A DNA stretch of 64,000 bases from Azospirillum sp. TSO22-1 (GCF_003116015.1 NZ_LGQZ01000003.1:1-64000), one strand, 5' to 3'. Numbered from the stretch's first letter, positions 9,072-17,340 are shown. Numbers and translations: made by a program. Notes: generated from the letters alone by a model not told the origin.

Positions 9072-9419
9072 GTGCCCATCCAGCGCTTCCACCCCGGCCC
9101 GCGCATGAGCGAGATGGTCGTGCACAACGACACCGTCTATCTCGCTGGCCAGATCGCCGACGACGGCTCGACCGACGTGGAGTCGCAGACCCGCGACGTG
9201 CTGCGCCAGATCGACGCCCTGCTGGCCGAGGCCGGCACCGACAAGAGCCGACTGCTCACCGCCACGGTCTATCTGGCCGATATCGGTGCCTTCGCGGCGA
9301 TGAACCGGGCGTGGGACGAGTGGGTGGACCGCGCCAACCCGCCGGCCCGCGCCACCGTCGAGGCGCGCCTCGCCGCGCCCGAGTACCTCGTCGAGATCCA
9401 GGTCATGGCGGGGCGCTGA
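9072..9419 (+). CDS. RidA/YjgF family enamine/imine deaminase
   Basis: This 115-residue protein begins with GTG at 9072 after an AGGAG site. It has the RidA core, including the C-terminal segment NPPARATVEARLA with the family arginine that binds the substrate carboxylate. RidA proteins hydrolyse reactive imines and enamines released by amino-acid and amine oxidation. Its position behind three FAD and Fe-S oxidase genes supports that role. Confidence 0.88.
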   Translation: MPIQRFHPGPRMSEMVVHNDTVYLAGQIADDGSTDVESQTRDVLRQIDALLAEAGTDKSRLLTATVYLADIGAFAAMNRAWDEWVDRANPPARATVEARLAAPEYLVEIQVMAGR

Positions 9420-9461
9420 GCGCCGTCCGTTTCCCCACCCTGCAAACTTTGGGAGTCTTCC

Positions 9462-9809
9462 GTGGTCAAGCGCATCGAAAAGACCAAGATTATGCACCGC
9501 GCCGTCGAGCACAACGGCATCGTCTTCCTGGGCGGCATCATCGCCGACGACGTGAGCGTCGGCATGCATGGCCAGACGCAGCAGATCTGCAGGAAGCTCG
9601 ACGCGGTGCTGGCGATGGCCGGCACCGACCGGACGAAGCTGCTGTCGGCGCAGCTCTACATCACCGACATGGCGCAGAAGGAGGAGATGAACGCCGCATG
9701 GCTGGAGTGGCTGGATGGCGGAGACCTTCCGGCGCGCGCTACCATCGGGGTGGCCGACCTCGGCAGCCCGTCGGTTCTCATCGAGGTGGTGGTGACCGCC
9801 GCGGCCTAA
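9462..9809 (+). CDS. RidA/YjgF family protein, second copy
   Basis: This is a 115-residue paralogue of the preceding gene, with GTG start at 9462. It retains the LPARATIGVADLG segment with the conserved arginine. Two adjacent, diverged RidA genes suggest two imine products or a hetero-oligomer. Its stop codon ends at 9809, two bases before the putative transposon end at 9811, so the operon terminates exactly at the edge of the accessory block. Any genes that originally followed may now lie elsewhere. Confidence 0.87.
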   Translation: MVKRIEKTKIMHRAVEHNGIVFLGGIIADDVSVGMHGQTQQICRKLDAVLAMAGTDRTKLLSAQLYITDMAQKEEMNAAWLEWLDGGDLPARATIGVADLGSPSVLIEVVVTAAA

Positions 9810-9810
9810 C

Positions 9811-9920
9811 TGTGCGTTAACGCATAAGCTGAGACAACCGAGTAAGGTGCGGCGGGCATTTTGGAGACGGCCTGACAGCATAAGTCGCGACTAAAATGCC
9901 CCATAAGGTGAGAATTCCCG
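9811..9920 (+). repeat. Left end of putative Tn7-like element, with several transposase-type sites
   Basis: The segment starts TGTGCGTTAACGCATAA, closely matching the reverse complement of 36163-36179 (TGTCGGTTTACGCATAA). Sites with CATAAG at 9823, 9879 and 9902 recur, two of them followed by TGAGA (9829, 9909). Spacing is 56 and then 23 bases. A palindrome TGCGTTAACGCA lies at the tip. A TGT tip plus spaced internal sites is how Tn7-like left ends are built. The flanking five bases do not match those at the right end. The 9921-10128 remainder holds no gene I can support. Confidence 0.55.
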
Positions 9921-10128
9921 CATTGATTTGCGCAAATCCTGAGATTTTCCGCTGAGGCCCACCCATCCGGAGGCCCATCGCATTTGGCGGGATCGATCAT
10001 CAGCGATGGGACTTTCAATTTTCGGCTACACGGGCGCAAACGCCGCCTTTTGCCACACCGGCGACCCGGAACCCAAGCCCCTGGAGACGTGTTGCAAAAG
10101 TCGTGGCGAAATCATGTGGTGAAAGGGC

Positions 10129-10746
10129 ATGGGGAGGGCCGCCGCCACACGTACCACTCCACGCCTGATCGGGTATGCCCGAGTGTCCACCGATGATCAG
10201 CGGTTGGATCTGCAGATGGACGCCCTGACCAAGGCGGGGGTGGAGCCCGAGGACATCTGGACCGATACCGCGTCCGGCCTGACGGTAGCGAGGCCCGGTT
10301 TGGCCGGCGTGCTGAAGGCCGTGCAGCCCGGCAACGTATTGGTGGTTTGGAAGTTCGATCGTTTGGCACGTTCGACCCTGGAGTTGCTAAAGATCGCCGA
10401 TCAGCTCAAGCGGAAGGGCGTCGGTCTGCGCAGCCTGACGCAGGGCATCGACACCAGCGGTCCGGCGGGGGCTCTGGTCTTTGCGGTGCTCGCCGCTGTC
10501 GCGGAGATCGAAGCCACGATGATCTCGGAGCGAACCATTGCCGGGATGGAGGCGGCGAGGATCCGCGGCGTTCACCTCGGGCGGCCTCGAAAGCTCACCG
10601 ACAAGCAGTGTGCGATGATCGAGACGCTGCTCAGGAACCGGCATGGTTGCCAGACGGCGCGGCAGATCGCCGAACAGTTCGGAGTGGAGCGCACAACGAT
10701 GTATCGCGCGCTCCGGGAGCGCCGTGCTCGAATGGGCAAGGGGTGA
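10129..10746 (+). CDS. Serine recombinase (resolvase/invertase family)
   Basis: This 205-residue protein has the catalytic serine in YARVSTDDQ (about residue 20). The resolvase N-terminal domain continues to the long helix with ISERTIAGMEAARIRG. A C-terminal helix-turn-helix follows (TARQIAEQFGVERTTMYRAL). The length fits Tn3/Hin-type small serine recombinases. It lies just inside the putative left transposon end, as resolvase genes do in Tn5053/Tn402-like elements. It could resolve cointegrates or invert DNA. No res site was identified with confidence. The 247 bases after it show no convincing gene. Confidence 0.92.
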   Translation: MGRAAATRTTPRLIGYARVSTDDQRLDLQMDALTKAGVEPEDIWTDTASGLTVARPGLAGVLKAVQPGNVLVVWKFDRLARSTLELLKIADQLKRKGVGLRSLTQGIDTSGPAGALVFAVLAAVAEIEATMISERTIAGMEAARIRGVHLGRPRKLTDKQCAMIETLLRNRHGCQTARQIAEQFGVERTTMYRALRERRARMGKG

Positions 10747-10993
10747 AAAGTGGTTTGCGCGGTATCGAACTGATTATAGCGGAAAGTACGGACAACCCAT
10801 TATTCTCACTGCATACCCTGGTGTGGCGCCAAAATGCCGCAGCTTGGCGTCGACACGTCCAAGGAATGATCCGATAGGGTGCGCAACGCGATTGAGCACT
10901 TCTTGGATGGTTGCCGAAACTTGGGAGCCTCCTTTATAGGCTCAGATCTAATAAGCGAAACCCTACACCCCTACCGCAACACAGGAATATAAC

Positions 10994-11296
10994 ATGAGTG
11001 GCATACATTTGAAATTAGAAGATGTGATTGTTCCGGAAATTCATCAATACGAGTCCACTATCGGTTCTTCGGTATCGGAAGATGACTTGCCGTACGAATA
11101 CAGCGAGATTGATAGAACGCTGCCAGTCTATACGACCGTAACGGAACAAAGCCGCTCTGACGGGGCTCGGAGCTATCAAGTGACCGTTAATGTAAAGATC
11201 GAGGAGCCTGGCAAAGCAGCTCGACTTGAGACACGTCACTTTGATGTTGATCACAACACGAATGACGGCTCATTTAGATTTAAACGCACCAGATAA
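10994..11296 (+). CDS. Hypothetical low-GC protein
   Basis: The 100-residue protein is preceded by an AGGAA site eight bases before the ATG. It is acidic, lacks a signal peptide or membrane segment and has alternating polar/hydrophobic strands (SYQVTVNVKIEE) suggesting a small beta-rich fold. I do not recognise a family. Base composition is clearly lower in GC than the flanking chromosome, as is the next gene, so both were probably acquired from another source. Its nearest neighbours are a serine recombinase upstream and a membrane protein downstream. Confidence 0.65.
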   Translation: MSGIHLKLEDVIVPEIHQYESTIGSSVSEDDLPYEYSEIDRTLPVYTTVTEQSRSDGARSYQVTVNVKIEEPGKAARLETRHFDVDHNTNDGSFRFKRTR

Positions 11297-11443
11297 CTTT
11301 AAGTAGGTAGGCCCGCCCGTGTCGACGCGCTGGATACCGACCGGTGTCCCACGATATTAATCTGTAGTGAAATGGAACGGGCGCGCGGGCACGGGACTCA
11401 CTCTTTTAGACAAATCGTAATCATTCAAGGGAAAGGTGCTGTT

Positions 11444-12355
11444 GTGACGAAAAATATCAACTATACCACAATATTAACTGCTGCAATTGCCTTTTTAGCT
11501 CTACTCCAGATCCCTCAGTCTCAAGCGCAGACTGCACCCATCACGTCACAACAGTCCTCATCCTCCAGTTCAGCCAGCGTGAGCCAATCAGCAACGGCGC
11601 TGGCCGCATCTCAACAGCCTATTGCTTCTCAGCCCTCCACAGGGGGCGGTGTTTCCTCGATTGCGGCCAAACCTGCATCCGGCAACGATGATTGGCATTT
11701 CCGTACCGTTGCTACCATCATCGCTGCCCTGATCGCTGCTGTCGCAAGTGTGGTGTCAGTTATTTGGAATTCTCATTCAAATCGGAAGTTACAAGAGATC
11801 GTGTTGCGCGAAAGTGGGAAAATAAAAGAAAAAGAAATAGAAATCAATAGGATTTCAAAAGAAAGCGATCTAAAGAAAGAGATATCCCTTAAAATGGCGC
11901 AATTCAGGTTGGAGTGGATTAATAATTTAGGCGACCAATTCGCAATATTTCATTCATGCGCTATCAGGCTTGGCTTTAAACCAGTTGAATCAGGCAACGG
12001 AGAGGCGTCTGATGTTCATCAACAGATGTTCCAAGCGGCCACAAGGATCGAGTTGTTGATGAACCATCAAGATCCTGCATTCGCCGACCTCAAGCGGGCG
12101 ATGCACAGAATTGACCAGCTGGTATGGGCGCGCCTTGAAGGGCGAAAAGATCTCAAAGGCGCCATCAAGGAAATGAAGGAACTTGACAGCAATTATGTCG
12201 AGCTCGCTAACGGTATCCTTAAGAGAGAATGGCAAAGGACGAAAAAGCATTTGCGTGAAGATACTGTTGAAGTCTCTGCCCTCAAGTCAGATACAGAGTC
12301 GCCCTCCAACCAAGTTGCGGTTGTGCGGGATCTTGTCGAAATTCCTATGCGCTGA
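11444..12355 (+). CDS. Hypothetical membrane protein with Ser/Gln-rich linker and coiled coil, low GC
   Basis: The protein is 303 residues if it starts at the GTG at 11444. An in-frame ATG at 11372 would add 24 residues ahead of the signal sequence. It has an N-terminal hydrophobic or signal segment (about 8-25, ending SQAQ), a Ser/Gln/Ala-rich stretch (about 30-75), a second hydrophobic segment (VATIIAALIAAVASVVSVIW) and then a long charged coiled coil (EKEIEINRISKESDLKKEI). A helical cytoplasmic domain ends the protein. I do not recognise the family. Codon use is AT-richer than the region. The layout suggests a periplasmic linker with a cytoplasmic effector or sensor domain, which is inference. 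Confidence 0.65.
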   Translation: MTKNINYTTILTAAIAFLALLQIPQSQAQTAPITSQQSSSSSSASVSQSATALAASQQPIASQPSTGGGVSSIAAKPASGNDDWHFRTVATIIAALIAAVASVVSVIWNSHSNRKLQEIVLRESGKIKEKEIEINRISKESDLKKEISLKMAQFRLEWINNLGDQFAIFHSCAIRLGFKPVESGNGEASDVHQQMFQAATRIELLMNHQDPAFADLKRAMHRIDQLVWARLEGRKDLKGAIKEMKELDSNYVELANGILKREWQRTKKHLREDTVEVSALKSDTESPSNQVAVVRDLVEIPMR

Positions 12356-12541
12356 TGGTGCCGGGCCCAGCACCACCTGAGAGGTGATGGGATCGATTGC
12401 AGCGAAAAGGGGATGCCACACTGGGCTGTGGAGGGGCCGCTGCTCGACGCAAGCGGCCAACATACGAGCACGGGCAACTCGCTGCTATGGATTGTCCTCG
12501 CGCCGAGGAATCGGGACGTCGCCAGCACGAGGAAATTCTCC

Positions 12542-13009
12542 CTAGCGCCGCTTGCGCCCATCGATCATGGCGATGCGCTGGTTCACCGTCTCCGGGACCG
12601 CCAAGCCGCTGCAGACGTTGAGCATGAACGTCAGGCATTTGTATTCGGAACTGATGGCCCGCTTGTAATATGTGAGTGCCGCGTCGTGCAGCCCCAGGCC
12701 TTCCGCGCTTCTGCCCAGATAGTACCAGGAGATGTCCTGGTTGTACCCGATGGTGATGACCAGCTTGGCCAGATCGTCCCATCGGCCGGCATCGTGAAGG
12801 TTCCGCATGGTCGCCTGACCGGAGCCGAACCTGGTGGCGCACGCCAGATAGCAGTCAAGTTCCGCCTTGCCCGACACAAACTCATCGACAATCTGGTCAA
12901 CGTTCTTCGTGTTGATTTCGTCGATGCGCGCTGAGCACGCCCCCACTACGGCCATTGCCGCCGCGGCAGCACAAACACCCAGGGCATGTGAAAGCGGGAC
13001 CGGAGTCAT
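12542..13009 (-). CDS. Small lipoprotein with TPR-like helices
   Basis: The 155-residue protein has a lipoprotein signal with lipobox VVGAC (Cys about residue 25). The body is helical: WYYLGRSAEGLGLHDAALTY reads like one TPR unit, and there are four further cysteines (ELDCYLAC and two near the C-terminus). It lies 22 bases downstream of the orthocaspase gene on the same strand, so the two are probably co-transcribed. It may anchor a protein partner at the membrane. The specific function is unknown. Confidence 0.7.
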   Translation of the reverse strand: MTPVPLSHALGVCAAAAAMAVVGACSARIDEINTKNVDQIVDEFVSGKAELDCYLACATRFGSGQATMRNLHDAGRWDDLAKLVITIGYNQDISWYYLGRSAEGLGLHDAALTYYKRAISSEYKCLTFMLNVCSGLAVPETVNQRIAMIDGRKRR

Positions 13010-13031
13010 GGCGCACCTGTCGTGTTGAGCG

Positions 13032-14492
13032 CTATTTCAGCCAATTTTCCTTCAGCTTCTTCTTCAGCATGCCGACGCCCTCGTCGGCGCCCCCGGCCGG
13101 CGCGGCGCTTTCGGCGCTTAGGGGGACCACTGGCTGGGCACGGCCGGCGGGCACAGGACCCGCATCGCTGCCGCTCTGGGCGACCGCTTGATCGAGCCGT
13201 TGCAGCGCCTTTCCGGCGTCCGCATGGCCTGCCTCCGCCGCCTTGCGGAACCAGGTACGCGCCTGGGCAAGGTCACGCTTCCCGCCCCGGCCTTGCTCGT
13301 ACAGGACGCCGATCTGGTACTGGGCGGCGATGTGCCCCTGGTCGGCCGCCTTGCGGAACCACTGCCTCGCCTGGGTATGGTTCTTCTGCCGGAGCGCCTC
13401 CTCGCCCCGGCGAAACGCCTCCTCCATCGAGACTGGCTGTTCGGCCGGTGGTGGCGTCAGCGCCAGTTGCTGCGGCTCGTCCTTGCGCGGCAGCGCGCTT
13501 GTGGCGGCCGGCGGTGGCTTGCGCTCCAACTCCTCGATCCGGAGCCGGGCCAGCGCAGCGAAGGTCCCCGTCGGGTATTGCTCCAGATAGGCGCGGAACA
13601 GGGCCGGGTTTCCGCTGCCGGCGATCGAGTTCCAGTAAGTGAGCTCGATCTGCCGCTCGTCGAAGGCGCTGACCGCAGAGGGCGGTGTCACGTTGATGGT
13701 GAGGTTGAATACGAAGTCGCCGGTCAGAGACGACGATTCCCACGGCGTCTGCGCCCCGCCCGTGCGTTTGACGACATTAGCGCGCACGCGCTTGAACACC
13801 TCCTCGGCCTTGAGGTCGGGCTGGGCCAGCATTTTGAGGAGTTCGGCGGTGTAAACGCCGTTCCCGCCATCGCCGTCCAGCGCCACCGAACCCGGCGCGG
13901 TGGCGTAGGCCACCAGCGTGCCGCGCGCGGCGTCCATGGCCGCCAAGCCGCGGGCGCCGCCGCGGAAGCGGCGTTCAAAGGGGTTGTTGCGGCAGGCGTC
14001 GAGGATGATGAGATTCACCCGGTTGTCCGCCTCGCCCATCTGCTCTGTGACGGATTCGACCGCCACCGCCTCGAACCGCACGGCGGCTTCCGAGGCGACC
14101 GTGGCGTCCACCGGCACCAGGTAGTTCTGCCCACGCACCTGCACCCCGTGTCCGGCGTAGTAGAAAAGGCCGACGCCGCCCCCCTTGAGGTCTGCGCCGA
14201 AGTCGAGGATCGCCTTCTGCATCTGCCGCAGCGAGGCGTCGGTCACCAGCGCCACCTTGAAGCCGAGGCGGTGCAGCGTCGCGGCGATGGCCTTGGCGTC
14301 GTTCACTGGGTTCTTGAGCGGCGTCTCCTTGTAGGCGGCATTGCCGATAACCAGCGCCAAGCGCTGCTCCGCATCGGCCGACAGCGCCGGCCGGATGGGC
14401 GGGCCGCACCACACGGCCACGAGGGCAATCGCAATGATGAGGCGCCGCACCATGGCCCGCCGCGTGTCGATCCGAAAGGGTGTAGTCCGCAA
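13032..14492 (-). CDS. Periplasmic caspase-like peptidase (peptidase C14/orthocaspase) with Sel1 repeats
   Basis: The 486-residue protein has a signal or anchor segment (about 15-38) and then a caspase p20 domain with the catalytic dyad: His115 in FYYAGHG and Cys167 in ILDACRNN. A linker follows, then two Sel1-like repeats near the C-terminus (QARQWFRKAADQGHIAAQYQ and QARTWFRKAAEAGHADAGKA). An alternative ATG lies 39 bases inside. Bacterial orthocaspases cleave after Arg/Lys. Sel1 repeats mediate protein binding. It pairs with the lipoprotein downstream, and its substrate is unknown. Bases 14493-14766 upstream contain no gene I can support. Confidence 0.88.
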   Translation of the reverse strand: MRTTPFRIDTRRAMVRRLIIAIALVAVWCGPPIRPALSADAEQRLALVIGNAAYKETPLKNPVNDAKAIAATLHRLGFKVALVTDASLRQMQKAILDFGADLKGGGVGLFYYAGHGVQVRGQNYLVPVDATVASEAAVRFEAVAVESVTEQMGEADNRVNLIILDACRNNPFERRFRGGARGLAAMDAARGTLVAYATAPGSVALDGDGGNGVYTAELLKMLAQPDLKAEEVFKRVRANVVKRTGGAQTPWESSSLTGDFVFNLTINVTPPSAVSAFDERQIELTYWNSIAGSGNPALFRAYLEQYPTGTFAALARLRIEELERKPPPAATSALPRKDEPQQLALTPPPAEQPVSMEEAFRRGEEALRQKNHTQARQWFRKAADQGHIAAQYQIGVLYEQGRGGKRDLAQARTWFRKAAEAGHADAGKALQRLDQAVAQSGSDAGPVPAGRAQPVVPLSAESAAPAGGADEGVGMLKKKLKENWLK

Positions 14493-14766
14493 CGATGCGC
14501 CGGCCTTGCAGCGATTTCCACAGCGGAGACGGGGGAGCCGCGACGCGTTGGAGTTGATCCGGCATCGGAACCGCCCCTCCCGGCGTGCCTAGGCAGGTCG
14601 GTCGATCGGCCCCCGCTCTTTCAACGGCCCAAATGCCGAGGGCACTTGGCAGGGCGCATCTCGCCCGGCAGCGTCGAAATAAATTCCGAGACAAGGGGGT
14701 GATTGGCACGACGCGCTGGAGCACCGTATAACGCCTGCTTCAGGTCTCAGAGCTGCCGCCACCGAT

Positions 14767-14856
14767 GTGGCGAAAGGGGACGGCGGCTCCCCGGTCGATG
14801 ATGGTCCGCTTGGCGCCAATAGTATCGAAAAATTGGCGGCCGGGCTCTGTTGCAAA
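14767..14856. repeat. Diverged interspersed repeat followed by an IS6-type terminal sequence
   Basis: From 14767 the segment GTGGCGAAAGGGGACG, followed by a TCCGCTT-GCGCC block, matches 18655-18729 collinearly over about 73 bases with many substitutions. At 14843-14856 lies GGCTCTGTTGCAAA, which by recollection equals the 14-bp inverted repeat of IS6-family elements such as IS6100. No transposase follows. This looks like a scar of one or two lost insertion sequences. An eleven-base match, TGTTGCAAAAG, also occurs at 10090-10100. Confidence 0.5.
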
Positions 14857-14910
14857 AGACTCGGTGCAGCGGGGAGTAGTCTTCGCTAAGAGTCGTCATC
14901 CGGTGCTTTG

Positions 14911-15840
14911 CTATTGCCTTCTGGCATCAAGGAAAGTGCGCACTACGGTGGTGGTTCCCTGCGGATTTTCTTCCATGATCCAGTGACCGGAGTCCGGCAG
15001 GATGGCTTCCTGAACGTTCTCGGCGGCGAAGCGCATCACCGTCGCCATCGTCGGCCCGAAAGACTTTTCGCCGCCGACGGCAAGCACCGGCATCGTGAGC
15101 TTGCCGCGGCCGGCCAGGAATCCCTTGTTGTCAGCGGCGTCCTGGTCGAAGGCCGCGAACTGCGCAAAACCGGAGTGCATGGCGCCGGGCAGCGCGTAGA
15201 GCTTGGCGTAATGGTCGCGCGCCGCCTCGCCGATGCGATCAGGGTGGGCAGCGAACTCGTTCCAGAAGCGGTCAAGATAGATGCGCTCGCGCCCGGCGAC
15301 GAGATGCTCCATGTCCGGGCCGCCAAACCGGAAATGCCAGAGCAACGGCGTCTTTAAGATCTCCTCCCAGGGGCCGATGCCCGGCAGCGGCGCGTCGATC
15401 AGCACGAAGCGACCGACACGCTCGGGATGCTGCGCGGCGAAGGCGTAGCCGACCATGTTGCCGATGTCGTGGGTGACGAGGTCCGCGGTGGCGATCTTCA
15501 GCGCGTCGAGCACGCCGGCGACGTCGCCCGCCTGGGTCTTCTTGTCGAAGCCGCCGGCCGGCTTGGACGACAGCCCGAGGCCGCGCAGATCCGGCACGAC
15601 CACCGTATGGTCGCGGGCGAGGTCGGCCGCCAGCGGCGCCCACATGTTGCCGGTCGAGGCATAGCCGTGCAGGAGCACGACGGCCGGACCCGTGCCGCCG
15701 ACGCGCACGTGGATGGTGGCGCCGTTCGTCGCGATCTCGTGAGTGTGGAAGGTTGCGGGGAATGTTTGGACCTGCGCGGACGCTGGGGCGGTCAGCGCCA
15801 GTATTGCGACGGCGCCGGTGGCCAGTAGGGTGCGGAGCAT
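14911..15840 (-). CDS. Secreted alpha/beta hydrolase, epoxide hydrolase/dehalogenase type
   Basis: This 309-residue protein starts with a signal peptide (cleavage near SAQ, residue 22). The oxyanion motif is VVLLHGYAS, and the nucleophile elbow VTHDIGNMVGY places Asp, not Ser, at the catalytic position. That is the hallmark of the epoxide hydrolase and haloacetate dehalogenase branch. The C-terminal SGHW supplies the catalytic histidine. It is probably exported to the periplasm. It lies 34 bases downstream of bdcA on the same strand and may share its transcript and regulator. Confidence 0.85.
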   Translation of the reverse strand: MLRTLLATGAVAILALTAPASAQVQTFPATFHTHEIATNGATIHVRVGGTGPAVVLLHGYASTGNMWAPLAADLARDHTVVVPDLRGLGLSSKPAGGFDKKTQAGDVAGVLDALKIATADLVTHDIGNMVGYAFAAQHPERVGRFVLIDAPLPGIGPWEEILKTPLLWHFRFGGPDMEHLVAGRERIYLDRFWNEFAAHPDRIGEAARDHYAKLYALPGAMHSGFAQFAAFDQDAADNKGFLAGRGKLTMPVLAVGGEKSFGPTMATVMRFAAENVQEAILPDSGHWIMEENPQGTTTVVRTFLDARRQ

Positions 15841-15874
15841 GTCGGATCTCCTCGAGAGTCGGGAATATGTCGGA

Positions 15875-16588
15875 TCAGGCGCCGAAGCCGCCGTCGATGG
15901 TCTGGAGCGAGCCGGTGATCATCGCGCCGTACGGGCCGGCGATGAACGCGGCCAGTTGGGCGATCTCGCCGGTGCGGGCATGCCGCTTGATGGCCATAAA
16001 ACTGTGCATCAGTCCCGCCATCGGCCCATCGGCGGGGTTCATGTCGCTGTCGGTCGGTCCCGGCTGGATGGCGTTGACGGTGATGCCGCGTTCGCCGAAG
16101 TCGCGGGCCAACCCACGGACCATGCCCTGCACCGCCGATTTGGTGAGCGCGTAGGCAGCGCCGCCGGCAAACGGCATGCGGTCGCCGTTGACCGAGCCGA
16201 TCACGATGATGCGACCGTTCGCGTTCATCCGCCGCGCCGCCTCGACCGCGGCGTGGTAGGGCGCGCGGACGTTGACGTCGATCATCCGGTCGACGGCGTC
16301 GGGATCGAGCGTGAGCGGGTCGCCCAGGACCAGCGCGCCCGCGTTGACCACGAGGATATCCAGCGCACCACGGTCGGCCACGGTGGCCACCAGCGCGCCG
16401 CGGTCGGCGTTGTCGGTCCGGATCGCCTCGGCGCCCGTCTCCGCAGCCAGCGCCTCGGCCGCGTCCTTCGACCCGGCGTAGGTGAAGGCGACGGTGCCGC
16501 CGTCCTCGGCGAAGCGCCGAACGATCGCCGCGCCGATGCCCCGGCTGCCGCCGAGGACCAGGATGTTCTTGCCCGTAAAACCAGCCAT
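15875..16588 (-). CDS. bdcA: Short-chain dehydrogenase-like protein, BdcA homologue
   Basis: The 237-residue protein has the cofactor motif GGSRGIGAAIVRRF and active-site Y-x3-K (YALTK). It shows extended similarity to E. coli BdcA, including FTYAGSKDAAE, IGSVNGDRMP, QPGPTDSDMNPA and FMAIKRH. E. coli BdcA is reported to bind cyclic-di-GMP and promote biofilm dispersal, and the catalytic activity of the family is unclear. The gene is divergent from a TetR-type gene like BdcR, the same arrangement as in E. coli. Confidence 0.88.
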   Translation of the reverse strand: MAGFTGKNILVLGGSRGIGAAIVRRFAEDGGTVAFTYAGSKDAAEALAAETGAEAIRTDNADRGALVATVADRGALDILVVNAGALVLGDPLTLDPDAVDRMIDVNVRAPYHAAVEAARRMNANGRIIVIGSVNGDRMPFAGGAAYALTKSAVQGMVRGLARDFGERGITVNAIQPGPTDSDMNPADGPMAGLMHSFMAIKRHARTGEIAQLAAFIAGPYGAMITGSLQTIDGGFGA

Positions 16589-16609
16589 GATCGGCCCCTT
16601 GTGTTTGTG

Positions 16610-16621
16610 TAGTGGGTACTA
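16610..16621. promoter_or_regulatory. Candidate TetR operator between bdcA and bdcR
   Basis: In the 69-base gap between divergent genes, TAGTGGGTACTA is an interrupted palindrome (arms TAGT/ACTA) followed by an AT-rich TATAAATTA that could hold a -10 element. TetR-family regulators usually repress themselves and the divergent gene from such a site. The assignment is inferred. Confidence 0.45.
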
Positions 16622-16657
16622 TAAATTAGCCGGACAGCAGACGCAAGAGGATGTTTA

Positions 16658-17257
16658 GTGAGCGCTACAAAAATACCTGGAGCGCGCGGGCGGCCACGCT
16701 CCTTCGACCCCGAGCGGGCGGTCGAGACCGCCATGAAGCTGTTCCACGCGCGCGGCTACGACGCCGTAGGCGTGGCGGAGCTGAGCAGCGAACTGGGCAT
16801 CAAGCCGCCGAGCTTCTACGCCGCCTTCGGCAGCAAGGCCGGGCTGTTCGAGCGCGCCCTCCAGCGCTATGCCGCGGGCGAGGGCAACGTCTTTGCGCAC
16901 GCGCAGGCCACAGGCGGCAACGTCGGCGCGGTGCTGGAGCGCACGCTGTTGCGGGCGGCACACGTCTACCCCCGGCGAGACGGGGCTGCCGGTTGCCTGG
17001 TGCTCGACGGAACGCGCAACAGCGCCGATCCCGAGGCGAGCGCGCTGAGCGCCGCCGCACGGAAGGCGAGCTGCGCCACCATCCGGGACTTCGTCGCGGC
17101 GCATGCGGTCGTGCGCGCAGAGGAGGTCGCCGACTTCGTGATGATCGCGCTTCTCGGCATGTCGGCGGCGGCGCGCGACGGCGCGGACGAGACGACACTG
17201 CGGACCTTCGCCGAAAACGCTGGCCGCGCGTTGCGCCGCGAGTTCGGGCTGGAGTGA
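16658..17257 (+). CDS. bdcR: TetR-family repressor, BdcR-like
   Basis: The 199-residue protein has a TetR DNA-binding domain (about 15-62, LFHARGYDAVGVAELSSELG with GIKPPSFYAAFGSK) and a helical ligand domain. The GTG at 16658 follows an AGAGG site seven bases upstream. It is divergent from bdcA, as in Enterobacteria, and likely controls bdcA and possibly the hydrolase behind it. The inducer is unknown. Confidence 0.85.
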   Translation: MSATKIPGARGRPRSFDPERAVETAMKLFHARGYDAVGVAELSSELGIKPPSFYAAFGSKAGLFERALQRYAAGEGNVFAHAQATGGNVGAVLERTLLRAAHVYPRRDGAAGCLVLDGTRNSADPEASALSAAARKASCATIRDFVAAHAVVRAEEVADFVMIALLGMSAAARDGADETTLRTFAENAGRALRREFGLE

Positions 17258-17340
17258 CGGCCAAAGGCCGGCCAGCCTCACAAACGGATGTCAGCCAAGC
17301 ATGCACACGTCGTTCCGGGTGATTGACGGTCCACTGTACT

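Noticed and set aside
10747..10993. A gene in the gap after the serine recombinase
   Set aside because: The open frames here lack ribosome sites and continue out of other reading frames of the recombinase.
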